Below are positions 18,874 to 27,898 of a DNA stretch of 64,000 bases, piece after piece. The notes under the pieces are model-generated. The model was given only the letters and a program-made list of their open reading frames with translations. It did no database searches and had not been told where the DNA came from. The position numbers and the translations under genes are program-made. The first letter of the stretch is position 1. Each line of letters opens with the position of its first letter. The DNA is from Mycolicibacterium litorale (GTDB taxonomy: Bacteria; Actinomycetota; Actinomycetes; Mycobacteriales; Mycobacteriaceae). The stretch covers positions 3,906,001 to 3,970,000 of the forward strand of contig CP019882.1 in NCBI GenBank assembly GCA_002007745.1. The letters are read 5' to 3'.

Positions 18874-19713
18874 ATGACGCCGGCGGCCGAGATCCCCACC
18901 GTCACGCTCAACGACGACAACACCATCCCGGTGCTGGGCCTCGGCGTCGCCGAGCTGTCCTCCGGGGAGACCGAGAGCGCGGTGGCCAGCGCACTGCAGG
19001 CCGGCTACCGGCTGATCGACACGGCCTCGGCCTATGGCAACGAAGAGGCCGTCGGCCGGGCTGTCGCCGCATCGGGCATTCCTCGCGAAGAGCTGTTCAT
19101 CACCACCAAGCTCGCCACCGAGGACCAGGGTTTCCAGTCGTCGCAGGACGCCATCAAGGCCAGCCTGGAGCGGCTCGGGCTCGATTACGTGGACCTTTAC
19201 CTGATCCACTGGCCGGCCGAACAGAACGGCAAGTACATCGACGCCTGGGGCGGCATCCTACGGTCGCGCGAGGATGGCTACACCAAGTCGATCGGCGTCT
19301 CGAACTTCACCCCCGAGCACCTATCGAACATCATCGACCTGAGCTTCTTCACCCCGGCGGTCAACCAGATCGAACTGCACCCGTTGCTCAACCAGGCCGA
19401 GCTGCGAGCCGTGCACGCCGAGCACTCGATCGTCACCGAGGCCTACAGCCCGCTGGGCGTGGGCAAGCTGTTGGAGCACCCGGCGATCACCGCGGTGGCG
19501 GCGGCCCACGGCAAGACCGCGGCCCAGGTGCTGATCCGGTGGAGCCTGCAGCTGGGCAACGTGGTGATCCCCCGGTCCTCGGACCCGGCCCGAATCGCCG
19601 AGAACGCCGACGTGTTCGACTTCGAGCTGACCGCCGCCGAGGTCGACACCATCAACGCGCTCGACGACGGGACGCGGTTCCGGCCGAATCCGGAGACCTA
19701 CACCGGCACCTAG
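18874..19713 (+). CDS. Aldo/keto reductase
   Basis: A 279-residue NADPH-dependent reductase with a TIM-barrel. The catalytic tetrad is visible: Asp in LIDTAS, Tyr in SAYGNE, Lys in FITTKL and His in LIHWP. The cofactor region VIPRSSDPARI (with Arg for the 2'-phosphate of NADPH) is near residue 230. It corresponds to M. tuberculosis Rv2971, implicated in detoxifying dicarbonyls such as methylglyoxal. The ATG at 18874 gives the expected length; the frame extends upstream only through non-conserved sequence. Confidence 0.92.
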   Translation: MTPAAEIPTVTLNDDNTIPVLGLGVAELSSGETESAVASALQAGYRLIDTASAYGNEEAVGRAVAASGIPREELFITTKLATEDQGFQSSQDAIKASLERLGLDYVDLYLIHWPAEQNGKYIDAWGGILRSREDGYTKSIGVSNFTPEHLSNIIDLSFFTPAVNQIELHPLLNQAELRAVHAEHSIVTEAYSPLGVGKLLEHPAITAVAAAHGKTAAQVLIRWSLQLGNVVIPRSSDPARIAENADVFDFELTAAEVDTINALDDGTRFRPNPETYTGT

Positions 19714-19729
19714 CGGCGGGAGCGGCGGC

Positions 19730-20347
19730 CTAGAAGATCAGGCCCTCCGCTGCGCGAGCCGAGGCGAACCGGGCCTGCACGTCGTCCCAGTTGACGACGT
19801 TCCAGAATGCGGTGACGTAGTCGGCTTTGACGTTCTTGTACTGCAGGTAATAGGCGTGTTCCCACATGTCCACCTGGAGCAGCGGAATGACAGCCAACGG
19901 GACGTTGGCCTGCTGGTCATAGAGCTGGAAGGTGAGCAGGCGCCGGCCCAGGGTGTCGTAGCCGAGCACCGCCCAGCCCGACCCCTGCAGCCCGTTTGCC
20001 GCCGCGGCGAACTGGGCCGCAAAGGCGTCGAAGGAGCCGAACTGGTCGTCGATCGCCGCGGCGAGCTCGCCGGTTGGCTTGTCACCACCGTTGGGCGACA
20101 GGTTCTTCCACCAGATGCTGTGATTGACGTGGCCGCCGAGGTGAAACGCCAGGTTCTTCTCGTTGAGCAGGATCGCGCTGTGATCGCCGCTGGCGCGGGC
20201 CTCGTCCAGCTTGGCGATCGCGTCGTTGGCGCCTTTGACATACGTCGCGTGGTGCTTGCTGTGGTGAATCTCGTTGATCTGGCCCGAAATATGCGGCTCC
20301 AATGCGCCGTAGTCGTAATCGAGGTCGGGCAGTGTGTAGTGCGTCAT
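19730..20347 (-). CDS. sodA: Superoxide dismutase (Fe/Mn family)
   Basis: A 205-residue enzyme that dismutates superoxide. Metal ligands lie in INEIHHSKHH, LGGHVNHS, and QVDMWEHAYY. The residue that helps set metal preference reads Q in LYDQQANVP, where M. tuberculosis Fe-SOD has His; Gln here is usual in mycobacterial Mn enzymes, so Mn is the likely cofactor. No signal peptide is seen, as in other mycobacterial SODs exported by SecA2. It is tail-to-tail with the aldo/keto reductase. Confidence 0.95.
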   Translation of the reverse strand: MTHYTLPDLDYDYGALEPHISGQINEIHHSKHHATYVKGANDAIAKLDEARASGDHSAILLNEKNLAFHLGGHVNHSIWWKNLSPNGGDKPTGELAAAIDDQFGSFDAFAAQFAAAANGLQGSGWAVLGYDTLGRRLLTFQLYDQQANVPLAVIPLLQVDMWEHAYYLQYKNVKADYVTAFWNVVNWDDVQARFASARAAEGLIF

Positions 20348-20392
20348 GAGCGCCCCTGTTCCGGTCGTGGTTGCGGTCTGATCCGCTCTCGA

Positions 20393-20422
20393 ACCCTATG
20401 ACCGCTCAGCAACATCTGTCTA
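20393..20422 (-). promoter_or_regulatory. Candidate sigma-A promoter of sodA
   Basis: On the minus strand TAGACA (20422-20417), an 18-bp spacer and TAGGGT (20398-20393) match a -35/-10 pair, giving a leader of about 40 nt before the sodA ATG. The rest of the 250-bp gap up to 20598 shows no gene. Confidence 0.45.
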
Positions 20423-20598
20423 GGTGTTCACATGTTCATGCAGATGCGCTACGCTGAGGGTGCGGACCGGTTGAGACCACATCGATGCAGCACATCATGG
20501 AGCGACTTGTCTTGGCGGCGAGAGCTTTCGGCTCGACCGGCCCGCGCCAACGCCGAGATCGACCCGGCGCCGCGGGCACTCATTCGCGGCCCGACCGA

Positions 20599-21306
20599 TC
20601 ACCCCGTGGGGCAGCCGGCCGCGGCCTCGCGCAACTCGTCAGCCGAGGCCCGGTCCACCGGCAGCGCATACCCCCGCAGCACCGCGATGAACTGAATCGC
20701 GTACTGGCACCAGAACGCATGGTTGGGAGGCATCCAGGCAGCCGGCGGCTGATCACCCTTGTTCTGGTTGACCGGACCAGACACCGCGAGCAGGTTCGCC
20801 GGATCGTTCGCGAAGCGAATCCGCAAGGCGTCCGGCCAGTTTCGCGCACCCATATCCCAGGCATAGGCCAACGGCACCAGGTGATCGATCTGCACCGCCG
20901 CACCAACCTGCGCGCCGCGGGTGAACGCAATCGTGGCGCTGGTGTACGGATCGTGCAGCACGCCGGTGGCCACCGCCTGGGGGCAACGCGTGGTCGACAC
21001 GTAGGTCTTGTCGACCAGATCACGGTCGAGAATGTCGTCGCGGGTATCGCAACCGTTGTGGCCGCCGGGGGCGGAGTTGTCGTCGTCCCACGCGTCGCCG
21101 AATGCCGCGCGCCGGTAGTCGTAGCCACGGATCCGCTCCGCGACGATTGCCACACCGTCGAGCACGTCGGCACCCGGAACCACCGTCGGGACATCGGCCC
21201 GCGCGACCGAGCGGTCCGGGTCACCGGCCGAGGACGTTACCTGCACCGCGACGATCATCGACAACGTGGCGATGGCCGCCAGCCACAGCAGCGGCCGGCG
21301 TCTCAT
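20599..21306 (-). CDS. Exported HNH-type nuclease-like protein (DUF1524/GmrSD-C-like)
   Basis: A 235-residue protein with an N-terminal signal/anchor (MRRRPLLWLAAIATLSMIVA). The catalytic region contains IDHLVPLAYAWDMGA, then NDPANLLAV and NKGDQPPAAWMPP, the His-Asn-metal arrangement of HNH nucleases in the DUF1524 family. It matches the exported protein Rv2972c beside recG. It could be a secreted DNase. It overlaps the recG stop by 4 bp. Confidence 0.85.
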   Translation of the reverse strand: MRRRPLLWLAAIATLSMIVAVQVTSSAGDPDRSVARADVPTVVPGADVLDGVAIVAERIRGYDYRRAAFGDAWDDDNSAPGGHNGCDTRDDILDRDLVDKTYVSTTRCPQAVATGVLHDPYTSATIAFTRGAQVGAAVQIDHLVPLAYAWDMGARNWPDALRIRFANDPANLLAVSGPVNQNKGDQPPAAWMPPNHAFWCQYAIQFIAVLRGYALPVDRASADELREAAAGCPTG

Positions 21307-23519
21307 GCCTTGTCCAGGTAGTCGATGCGGTCGCCACCGGTGAACTGCCCGGCCAGGACCTCCATCCCGCGGTTGCCGGGGTCGCGGTCATAGATCTGCT
21401 GAGCCAATTCCCGGGCGTCGGTGATGAGGTCGAGGTGTTCGGCCAGCGACAGGAACCGCAAGGTGATCGGGCGCCCGGATTGGTTGAGCCCCAGCACATC
21501 CCCTTCGCGGCGCTCTTGCAGGTCCAGATCCGCCAACGCGAATCCGTCCAGGGTTCCCGCGACTGCCCGCAAGCGCTCCCCCGCCTTGGATCCTTCCGGG
21601 AACTTGGTCACCAGCAGGCACAGGCTGGCGTGCGCACCACGGCCGATGCGTCCGCGCAGCTGATGCAGCTGACTGATGCCGAACCGGTCGGCGTCCATCA
21701 CCACCATCACCGTCGCATTGGGTACGTCGACACCGACTTCGATGACCGTGGTGCACACCAGGACGTCGATGTCACCGGCCCGGAAGGCGGCCATGACGGC
21801 GTCCTTCTCGTCGGCCGTGAGGCGTCCGTGCATCAGCCCCAGTCGCAGCCCGGCCAAGGGCCCCTGACGCAGCCGCTCGTGGAGGGCGACGACCGTCTCG
21901 GCCGGCGGTCCGGCCTGCTCGCCCGGCGGCTTGTCGTCCTCGTCGATGCGGGAGGCCACCACGTAGGCCTGCCGCCCGGCGGCCACTTCCTCGGTGACGC
22001 GCTGCCAGGCTCTGGCCAGCCACTGCGGCTTGTCGTTGACGAAGATGGTGTTGGTGGTGATCGGCTGTCGCCCCCGCGGGAGTTCACGCAGCGTCGAGGT
22101 TTCCAGGTCGCCGTAGACCGTCAGCGCCACCGTCCGTGGTATCGGCGTGGCGGTCATCACCAACAGGTGCGGCGTCAGGCCGTCAGGAGCCTTGGCGCGC
22201 AACCGATCTCGTTGTTCTACCCCGAACCGGTGCTGTTCGTCGACAACGACGAAGCCCAGCCGGTGGAATTCGACGGCATCCTGCAGCAGTGCGTGGGTAC
22301 CGACGACGATGCCCGCCTCTCCGGCCGCCACCTCGTTGCGCACCTGCCGTTTCTGAGCCGCGGACATCGACCCGGTCAGCAACGCGATCCGAGTCGCACC
22401 CTCCTCGCCGCCGAGCTGGCCGGCCATGGCCAGCGGACCCAGGACGGCACGGATCGACTGGGCGTGCTGGGCGGCAAGCACTTCCGTCGGCGCCAGCAAC
22501 GCGCACTGATAGCCGGCGTCGACCATCTGCAACATGGCCAGCACCGAGACGATCGTCTTGCCGGATCCGACCTCACCCTGCAGCAGGCGGTTCATCGGCT
22601 TGGTTGCGGCCAGCTCGGCGGTGATCACGGCGAGCACCTCGCGCTGTCCGGCTGTCAGCTCGAACGGCAACCGCTGCGTCAAGGCGGCCGCCAGTCCGTC
22701 ATCGCGGCGCGGGGCGGGCGGCCCGGACTGGCCGAGTTCGCCGTGGCGGCGTTGGGCCAGCGCCCACTGCATGCCGACGGCCTCGTCGAAGGTCAGCCGC
22801 TCGCGGGCGGCCTCCCGTTCCGGTTCCCGCTCCGCCAGGTGGATGTCGCGCAGCGCGGTGTCCTCGGGTATCAGACCACGTTCGCGTACCACGCTTTCGG
22901 GAAGCGGGTCGGCGACAGGGTCGAGCACGGCGAGCACTTGCTGCACACAGGCGTAGATGTCCCAGCTCTGCAACTTCGAGCTCGCCGCGTAGATCGGGAA
23001 GAAGTCCCGCTCGAACGCCGACATCGACAATTCACCACTCTGCGACGTCGAGGTGTCGGCGATGGTCTTGAGCGACTTGCTGCCGAACACCCGCCCTTTC
23101 GGCGAGTCCAGAACCAGGAAGTCGGGGTGAGTCAGCTGCATGGCGCCCCGGAAGTAACCGACCTCGCCGGACAGCATCAGCCTGGTGTTCTCCACCAGAT
23201 CCTTCTTCAGATACTTGGCGTTGAAGAACGTCGCGGTGACCTTGCGCCGCCCCCGGCCAAGGGTGATCACCAGGTATTCACGTTTCGGTTGGCGGTTGGT
23301 CCAGCGCACCTCGGCCTTGGCGATCTCACCGACCAGCGTGATGTGCTCACCCTCCTCCGGCGGCTCCTCGTCCTCACCCCAGACCGACATGCCGTGGATG
23401 TACTTGCGCGGGTAATGCCGCAGCAGGTCGTCGACGGTGCGGATGCCGAAGACGTCCTCGAGCAGGCCGGCAGCCTTGCCTCCGACGATGCCGTCCAGGC
23501 GGTCGCTGAGACTGACCAC
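21303..23519 (-). CDS. recG: ATP-dependent DNA helicase RecG
   Basis: A 738-residue superfamily 2 helicase that remodels stalled forks and Holliday junctions. An N-terminal wedge/OB domain (about 60-200) precedes the helicase core. Walker A is GEVGSGKTIV, motif II is DEQHRFG (a DEQH box), and motif VI sits in QLRGRIGRGAH. The length is normal. It starts 2 nt after the DAK-domain gene ends, so the pair forms an operon. Confidence 0.96.
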   Translation of the reverse strand: MVSLSDRLDGIVGGKAAGLLEDVFGIRTVDDLLRHYPRKYIHGMSVWGEDEEPPEEGEHITLVGEIAKAEVRWTNRQPKREYLVITLGRGRRKVTATFFNAKYLKKDLVENTRLMLSGEVGYFRGAMQLTHPDFLVLDSPKGRVFGSKSLKTIADTSTSQSGELSMSAFERDFFPIYAASSKLQSWDIYACVQQVLAVLDPVADPLPESVVRERGLIPEDTALRDIHLAEREPEREAARERLTFDEAVGMQWALAQRRHGELGQSGPPAPRRDDGLAAALTQRLPFELTAGQREVLAVITAELAATKPMNRLLQGEVGSGKTIVSVLAMLQMVDAGYQCALLAPTEVLAAQHAQSIRAVLGPLAMAGQLGGEEGATRIALLTGSMSAAQKRQVRNEVAAGEAGIVVGTHALLQDAVEFHRLGFVVVDEQHRFGVEQRDRLRAKAPDGLTPHLLVMTATPIPRTVALTVYGDLETSTLRELPRGRQPITTNTIFVNDKPQWLARAWQRVTEEVAAGRQAYVVASRIDEDDKPPGEQAGPPAETVVALHERLRQGPLAGLRLGLMHGRLTADEKDAVMAAFRAGDIDVLVCTTVIEVGVDVPNATVMVVMDADRFGISQLHQLRGRIGRGAHASLCLLVTKFPEGSKAGERLRAVAGTLDGFALADLDLQERREGDVLGLNQSGRPITLRFLSLAEHLDLITDARELAQQIYDRDPGNRGMEVLAGQFTGGDRIDYLDKA

Positions 23520-23521
23520 GG

Positions 23522-25177
23522 CTACTCCACCCCGATCAGCAGCGCGTCACCGCGATGACCGGTGGCATAGGTCGCCAATTCGATGCCGGGGTGGCGGCGG
23601 TGGATGTGGTCGGCCAGCTCGGCGGCGACGGCCGGGTCCGTGTCGTGGCCGATCAGCACCGTCACCAGCTCGCCGCCGGCGACCAGCAGCAGATCGATCA
23701 GTCCGGCAGCAGCACCGGCGACATCGTCGGCGACCACCAGCACTTCGTCACCGGCGATGCCGAGGCCGTTGCCCGGTTCACACGTTCCCGCCCACGTCAA
23801 CGCCTGTTCGGTGGCCACCCGGACCGAGCCGTGCCGGGCCGCGGCGGCAGCCCGGGCCATGGTGTAGCCGTCGTCGACGGCTTGCCGGCCGGCGTCGTGC
23901 ACAGCCAGAGCGGCCAGTCCCTGGACCATCGATCCGGTCGGCAGTGCCACAACGTCGATGCCCCACCCGATGCCGGCCGTGCAGCCGGCGACCAATTCCT
24001 CGGCAGCGACAAAACCGTTGGGCAACACCATCACCTGCGCCGCGCCGGTGTCCACCAGCGCACGCAGCAGCTCGCGGGCGCTGATGCCGTTCGCGGGGTC
24101 GGCCAGCGCGGCATCCGGGCGCAGCACACACGCGCCTTCACCGCCGAACAGTTCTTCGGCACCGTCGCCGTCGACGACGGCCAGTACCGCACGTTCCCGG
24201 CTCCAACCGCCCGGTGAGACCCGGGCCGAACCGGAACTGAGCACCGAGATCTGGATCCGGCTCACCGCACCGGCGGCGAGCCCGGCCTCCACGGCCGCCC
24301 CGGCATCGTCGGTGTGCACATGCACCGAATAACGGGGGTGCGCTTCGGCCGCGGAAGCCGCGATGGCGACGGATTCACCGAGTTCCTCCAGCCGGGCACG
24401 CAACCCGTCCAGAGCGCTCGGCGCGCAGTCGGAGAGCAGATACATGACTTCGAATTGCAGCGGAGCCGGTTCGGTGACCGTGCCGTCCTCCCGCGGCGGG
24501 CCCGGCTCGTAGCTGCGCCGATGCGGCGGGTGGCCGGTGATGGTGGCGATCATCGCATCGAGCAGCACCAGCAGACCGCGCCCGCCGGCGTCGACCACGC
24601 CGGCTTCGGCCAGCACGTCGAGCTGATGGGGAGTGCGCTCGAGCGCGGTGACCGCGGCCTCGCCACCGGCGGTCAGCGCCTCGCCCAGCTGCGCGCCCTC
24701 GCCCGCGTGGTGTTCGACCGCCTCGGCGACGGCCTGCAGCACCGACACGATGGTGCCGGCCACCAGCTGGCCGCCCATCGACGACACCACCAGCCCCACG
24801 GCATGCCGCAGGGCCGCACCGAACAGGACGGCGTCGATGTCGGCAAGCGCACCATCGGTGTCGGCGGCGGCCGAGGCTGTCACATCGGCCAGCCCCCGCA
24901 GGATCTGCGACAGGATCACCCCGGAGTTGCCGCGGGCACCGTGCAATGCCCCCTCCGACAGCGCGGCGGCGACCTGGGTGACATCCCCCGAGCCGGCCGC
25001 CGACTTGGCTTCGGCCAGCGCCGAGCGCATGGTGAACAACAGATTGATGCCGGTGTCGGAGTCGGCCACCGGGAACACGTTGAGCCGGTTGATCTCGTCG
25101 GTGTGGGTGATCAGGTCACCGACGGCGGTGTGGGCCCAGTCACGCAGGGCCGAAGCGTCCAGCCGCCGGTCCGGCAT
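23522..25177 (-). CDS. DAK2 (DhaL)-domain protein, FakA-like kinase
   Basis: A 551-residue protein. The N-terminal DhaL domain (to about 200) contains the metal-nucleotide motif DSDTGIN. The C-terminal half resembles the middle and C-terminal domains of FakA, the ATP-binding subunit of fatty acid kinase; no FakB (DegV) partner is in the window. In M. tuberculosis the region is split into Rv2974c and Rv2975c; here it is one gene. The ATG at 25177 is preceded by GAGGAGG and was chosen over the upstream in-frame ATG. Confidence 0.85.
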   Translation of the reverse strand: MPDRRLDASALRDWAHTAVGDLITHTDEINRLNVFPVADSDTGINLLFTMRSALAEAKSAAGSGDVTQVAAALSEGALHGARGNSGVILSQILRGLADVTASAAADTDGALADIDAVLFGAALRHAVGLVVSSMGGQLVAGTIVSVLQAVAEAVEHHAGEGAQLGEALTAGGEAAVTALERTPHQLDVLAEAGVVDAGGRGLLVLLDAMIATITGHPPHRRSYEPGPPREDGTVTEPAPLQFEVMYLLSDCAPSALDGLRARLEELGESVAIAASAAEAHPRYSVHVHTDDAGAAVEAGLAAGAVSRIQISVLSSGSARVSPGGWSRERAVLAVVDGDGAEELFGGEGACVLRPDAALADPANGISARELLRALVDTGAAQVMVLPNGFVAAEELVAGCTAGIGWGIDVVALPTGSMVQGLAALAVHDAGRQAVDDGYTMARAAAAARHGSVRVATEQALTWAGTCEPGNGLGIAGDEVLVVADDVAGAAAGLIDLLLVAGGELVTVLIGHDTDPAVAAELADHIHRRHPGIELATYATGHRGDALLIGVE

Positions 25178-25344
25178 CGGCACCTCCTCGCGATCCCTGG
25201 CACACCCCACGGCTGTCGTCGCGCCAGCCTAACCAGTGCGCCCGACAGTTCGTCGTCACCATGAACCCATGGACTCCGCAGGTGCGATCAGTGCAGCTCA
25301 ACGGGGGTCCTGCGACCTGCTCGCAGCTCCCGTCGGGGCGCATT

Positions 25345-25374
25345 TTGGCGTTCAGTTCACCGGACGGCTATCCT
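25345..25374 (+). promoter_or_regulatory. Candidate promoter of rpmB
   Basis: TTGGCG (25345-25350), an 18-bp spacer and TATCCT (25369-25374) lie about 75 nt before the rpmB start, in the divergent gap between the DAK-domain gene and rpmB. The hexamers fit the mycobacterial sigma-A pattern. Confidence 0.45.
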
Positions 25375-25449
25375 AGTCAGGTTGTCGGGTCACCCGTCGC
25401 ACGGTTGTTGGCCCCATCGATTACTGATCGACTACTTGAGGAGTTCTAC

Positions 25450-25644
25450 ATGGCTGCCGTGTGCGATATCTGCGGAAAGGGCCCCGGCTTCGGCAAGTCG
25501 GTGTCGCATTCCCATCGCCGGACGAGCCGCCGGTGGAACCCGAACATCCAGACTGTGCACGCGGTGGCCCGTCCGGGCGGCAACAAGCAGCGTGTCAACG
25601 TCTGCACCTCGTGCCTTAAGGCCGGCAAGGTCACTCGCGGCTAG
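25450..25644 (+). CDS. rpmB: 50S ribosomal protein L28
   Basis: A 64-residue ribosomal protein. It begins MAAVCDICGKGP and ends near CTSCLKAGK, so it keeps both CxxC pairs and is the zinc-binding form. A strong GAGGAG lies 8 nt before the ATG at 25450; longer in-frame readings upstream are not part of the protein. Mycobacteria also carry zinc-free L28 paralogues induced under zinc starvation, of which this is not one. Confidence 0.96.
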   Translation: MAAVCDICGKGPGFGKSVSHSHRRTSRRWNPNIQTVHAVARPGGNKQRVNVCTSCLKAGKVTRG

Positions 25645-25746
25645 CTCCGCCCCATCTGCGCCCAACCCGACGTTTGGACGCAGAATGTCGATACGTTCAC
25701 CTCAGAACGTCGATCTCGGCGATCGCTCAGTACCGCCTGGGACGTC

Positions 25747-26511
25747 TCACGGCAGCTTCCAGTCGATCGGCGCGGCACCCATCTGAGTCAACAGTTCGTT
25801 GGCCCGGCTGAACGGCCGTGAGCCGAAGAATCCGCGTGACGCGGACAGCGGCGACGGATGCGGCGACTCGATCGCCACACATCGCCCGCCGGGCCTTGTC
25901 CCCGCGTCGCTGCGCTCCTGCCCGCCGGGCCTTATCCCCGCGTCGCTGCGCTCCTGCCCGCCGGGCCCCAGCATCGGCTTGAGCGTCGACGCGTCGCGAC
26001 CCCACAAGATCGCCACCAGTGGCTGGTCACGGGCGACCAACGCCCGGATGGCGCATTCGGTGACCGCTTCCCAGCCTTTACCCCGATGCGACGCGGGCGT
26101 GCCCGGCCGCACCGTCAGCACCCTGTTGAGCAACATCACCCCCCGCTGCGACCACGGGGTGAGGTCGCCGTTGGACGGCTGCGGGTAGCCCAGGTCCGCG
26201 GTGTATTCGGTGAAGATGTTGGCCAGGCTGCGTGGCAGCGGCCGCACGTCCGGCGCCACCGAGAAACTCAGGCCGACCGCGTGCCCCGGTGTCGGGTAGG
26301 GGTCCTGACCGACGATCAGCACCCGCACGTCGTCGAACGGGAAACTGAACGCGCGCAGCACGTTCGGCCCGGCAGGCAGATAGCGCCTGCCGGCGGCGAT
26401 CTCGGATCGCAGGAACTGGCCCATCTGGGCGATCTGCTCACCGACCGGAGCCAGCGCCTTCGCCCATCCGTCGTCGACGAGTTCGGTCAGCGGCCGGGCG
26501 GTGGTCGTCAT
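25747..26511 (-). CDS. ung: Uracil-DNA glycosylase with an in-frame repeat insertion
   Basis: A 254-residue glycosylase that removes uracil from DNA. The water-activating motif GQDPYPTPGHA (catalytic Asp) is near residue 68 and the Leu-loop HPSPLSASRG near 213. It is 27 residues longer than the M. tuberculosis enzyme; the extra part lies between the WGRDASTLKPML strand and CVAIESPHPSP and comes from two copies of a 36-bp repeat (reading QERSDAGIRPGG). The insertion is in frame and in a surface loop position, so activity may be kept. An ATG three codons further upstream is an alternative start. Confidence 0.93.
   Translation of the reverse strand: MTTTARPLTELVDDGWAKALAPVGEQIAQMGQFLRSEIAAGRRYLPAGPNVLRAFSFPFDDVRVLIVGQDPYPTPGHAVGLSFSVAPDVRPLPRSLANIFTEYTADLGYPQPSNGDLTPWSQRGVMLLNRVLTVRPGTPASHRGKGWEAVTECAIRALVARDQPLVAILWGRDASTLKPMLGPGGQERSDAGIRPGGQERSDAGTRPGGRCVAIESPHPSPLSASRGFFGSRPFSRANELLTQMGAAPIDWKLP
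25885..25969. repeat. 36-bp tandem repeat (2.3 copies) inside ung
   Basis: Full copies at 25885-25920 and 25921-25956, partial copy 25957-25969. The unit begins CCCGCCGGGCCTTATCCC and matches the pyc-end repeat at about 32 of 36 positions. Each copy adds 12 codons in frame. Confidence 0.9.
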
Positions 26512-26529
26512 GCAGGTCAACCTATCGCG

Positions 26530-27492
26530 TCAGACCTCGTCGAACGACTGCCAGCCCGACGGACCCGCCCAGTGCCGGCCGTCCACCCGGACCTCGGCGG
26601 CACCGTCTGCCACCGCGCCGATCACCCGCCAGCCCGGCGGCACCGGGCCGGGGAAACAGCCCACCAGAGCGTGATCTTCGCCACCGGAAAGCACCAGCTG
26701 CCACGGGTCGACGCCGGCCGCATCCGCCGCGGCGGCCACCGCCGCCACGTCGGCTCGCAACGCATCACCCGAGAGTTCCATCACCACACCGGAAGCCACC
26801 GCGATGTGGCCCAGATCGGCGAGCAGCCCGTCGGAGACATCACTCATCGCCTGCGCACCGGCCTCGGCTGCGGCGATCCCCTGACCATACGGCGGCACCG
26901 GCACCAGGTGCCGTCTGCGCAGATCATCGAAACCACCGATGGCGTTGTGCCACAGGTGAAATCCAGCCGCCGACCGACCGAGTTCACCAGCGACCGCGAT
27001 CACCGAGCCCGCCCTGGCGCCGCTGCGCAGCACGGGCGCACGACCAGCCAGGTCACCCAGGGCCGTCACCGAGACCACCCACTGCGGGCTGCTCACCAGA
27101 TCACCGCCCACGATTCCGGCGCCCAATCCCCCGGCCTCCTGCCACATCCCGTCCGACAGCGCCTGCACGTGCGCCACGGCGGTGTCCGGTGGCGCACCGA
27201 ACCCGACCACGAACGCGGTCGGCCGAGCGCCCATCGCCTCAATGTCGGCGGCGTTCTGCGCGATCGCTTTTCGGCCGATATCAGACGGGGTCGACCAGTC
27301 CAGCCGGAAATGGCGGTCCTGCACCAGCATGTCGGTGGTCACGACGACCCGTCCGTCCGGCGCGCCGACCACCGCGGCGTCGTCACCGGGACCGACACTG
27401 ACACCCGCTGGTTGATGTCGGTTGGTCACCAAACGGTCGATCGTCGGGAACTCGCCCAGTTGCCGCAGCGTGGGTTCCTGGCCGTTGGCCAC
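26530..27492 (-). CDS. thiL: Thiamine-monophosphate kinase
   Basis: A 320-residue enzyme that phosphorylates thiamine monophosphate to the active diphosphate. N-terminal GPGDDAAVV and TTDMLVQDRHF (metal and nucleotide contacts), then NAADIEAMGA, and MSDVSDGLLADL. It is followed 18 bp downstream by ung, the mycobacterial order. Cytoplasmic. No TPP riboswitch is evident upstream. Confidence 0.95.
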   Translation of the reverse strand: MANGQEPTLRQLGEFPTIDRLVTNRHQPAGVSVGPGDDAAVVGAPDGRVVVTTDMLVQDRHFRLDWSTPSDIGRKAIAQNAADIEAMGARPTAFVVGFGAPPDTAVAHVQALSDGMWQEAGGLGAGIVGGDLVSSPQWVVSVTALGDLAGRAPVLRSGARAGSVIAVAGELGRSAAGFHLWHNAIGGFDDLRRRHLVPVPPYGQGIAAAEAGAQAMSDVSDGLLADLGHIAVASGVVMELSGDALRADVAAVAAAADAAGVDPWQLVLSGGEDHALVGCFPGPVPPGWRVIGAVADGAAEVRVDGRHWAGPSGWQSFDEV

Positions 27493-27643
27493 CCGTCTCC
27501 CCTCCCGGCGTCACAGCCGCTCATCGCCGCAGGCCGGCGCAACCTGCGGTACGTTTGGTCCCTGTCGACAAGCGTCAGGACCCACGGACACGTCAGTGTA
27601 GGCGGCACCGCGCGCGGCGAACATCGAGACGAGGAGACGACGG

Positions 27644-27880
27644 GTGGTGCAGGCCTACATGCTGATCCAGACCGAGGTCGGCCGCGCCGAGGTCGTCGCC
27701 AAGCAGGTCGCCGGCCTGCCCGGGGTGTTGTCCTCGGAGTACGTCACCGGCCCCTATGACGTGGTGGTTCGGGTCGGCGCAGCCAGCGACGACGAACTCA
27801 CCGGCAGCATCGTGCCCAGCATCCAGCAGATCGCCGGCATCACCCGCACCCTGACCTGCCCCATCGCCGATGCCGGCTGA
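27644..27880 (+). CDS. Lrp/AsnC ligand-binding (RAM) domain protein
   Basis: A 78-residue stand-alone ligand-binding domain of the Lrp/AsnC family with no DNA-binding part. The ferredoxin-like fold is recognisable from YMLIQTEVG, LPGVLSSEYVTGPYDVVVRV and the C-terminal TRTLTCPI. The GTG at 27644 follows GAGGAG at 7 nt; a second GTG directly after is possible. Such proteins bind amino acids as oligomers. Role unknown. Confidence 0.88.
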   Translation: MVQAYMLIQTEVGRAEVVAKQVAGLPGVLSSEYVTGPYDVVVRVGAASDDELTGSIVPSIQQIAGITRTLTCPIADAG

Positions 27881-27898
27881 ACGGTTCCCGCACGGCAG

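Noticed and set aside
20348..20598. Extra coding gene between sodA and the HNH gene
   Set aside because: Only overlapping low-quality frames; the stretch is better explained by the sodA promoter region.
27493..27643. TPP riboswitch before thiL
   Set aside because: No THI-box sequence in the 151-bp gap.
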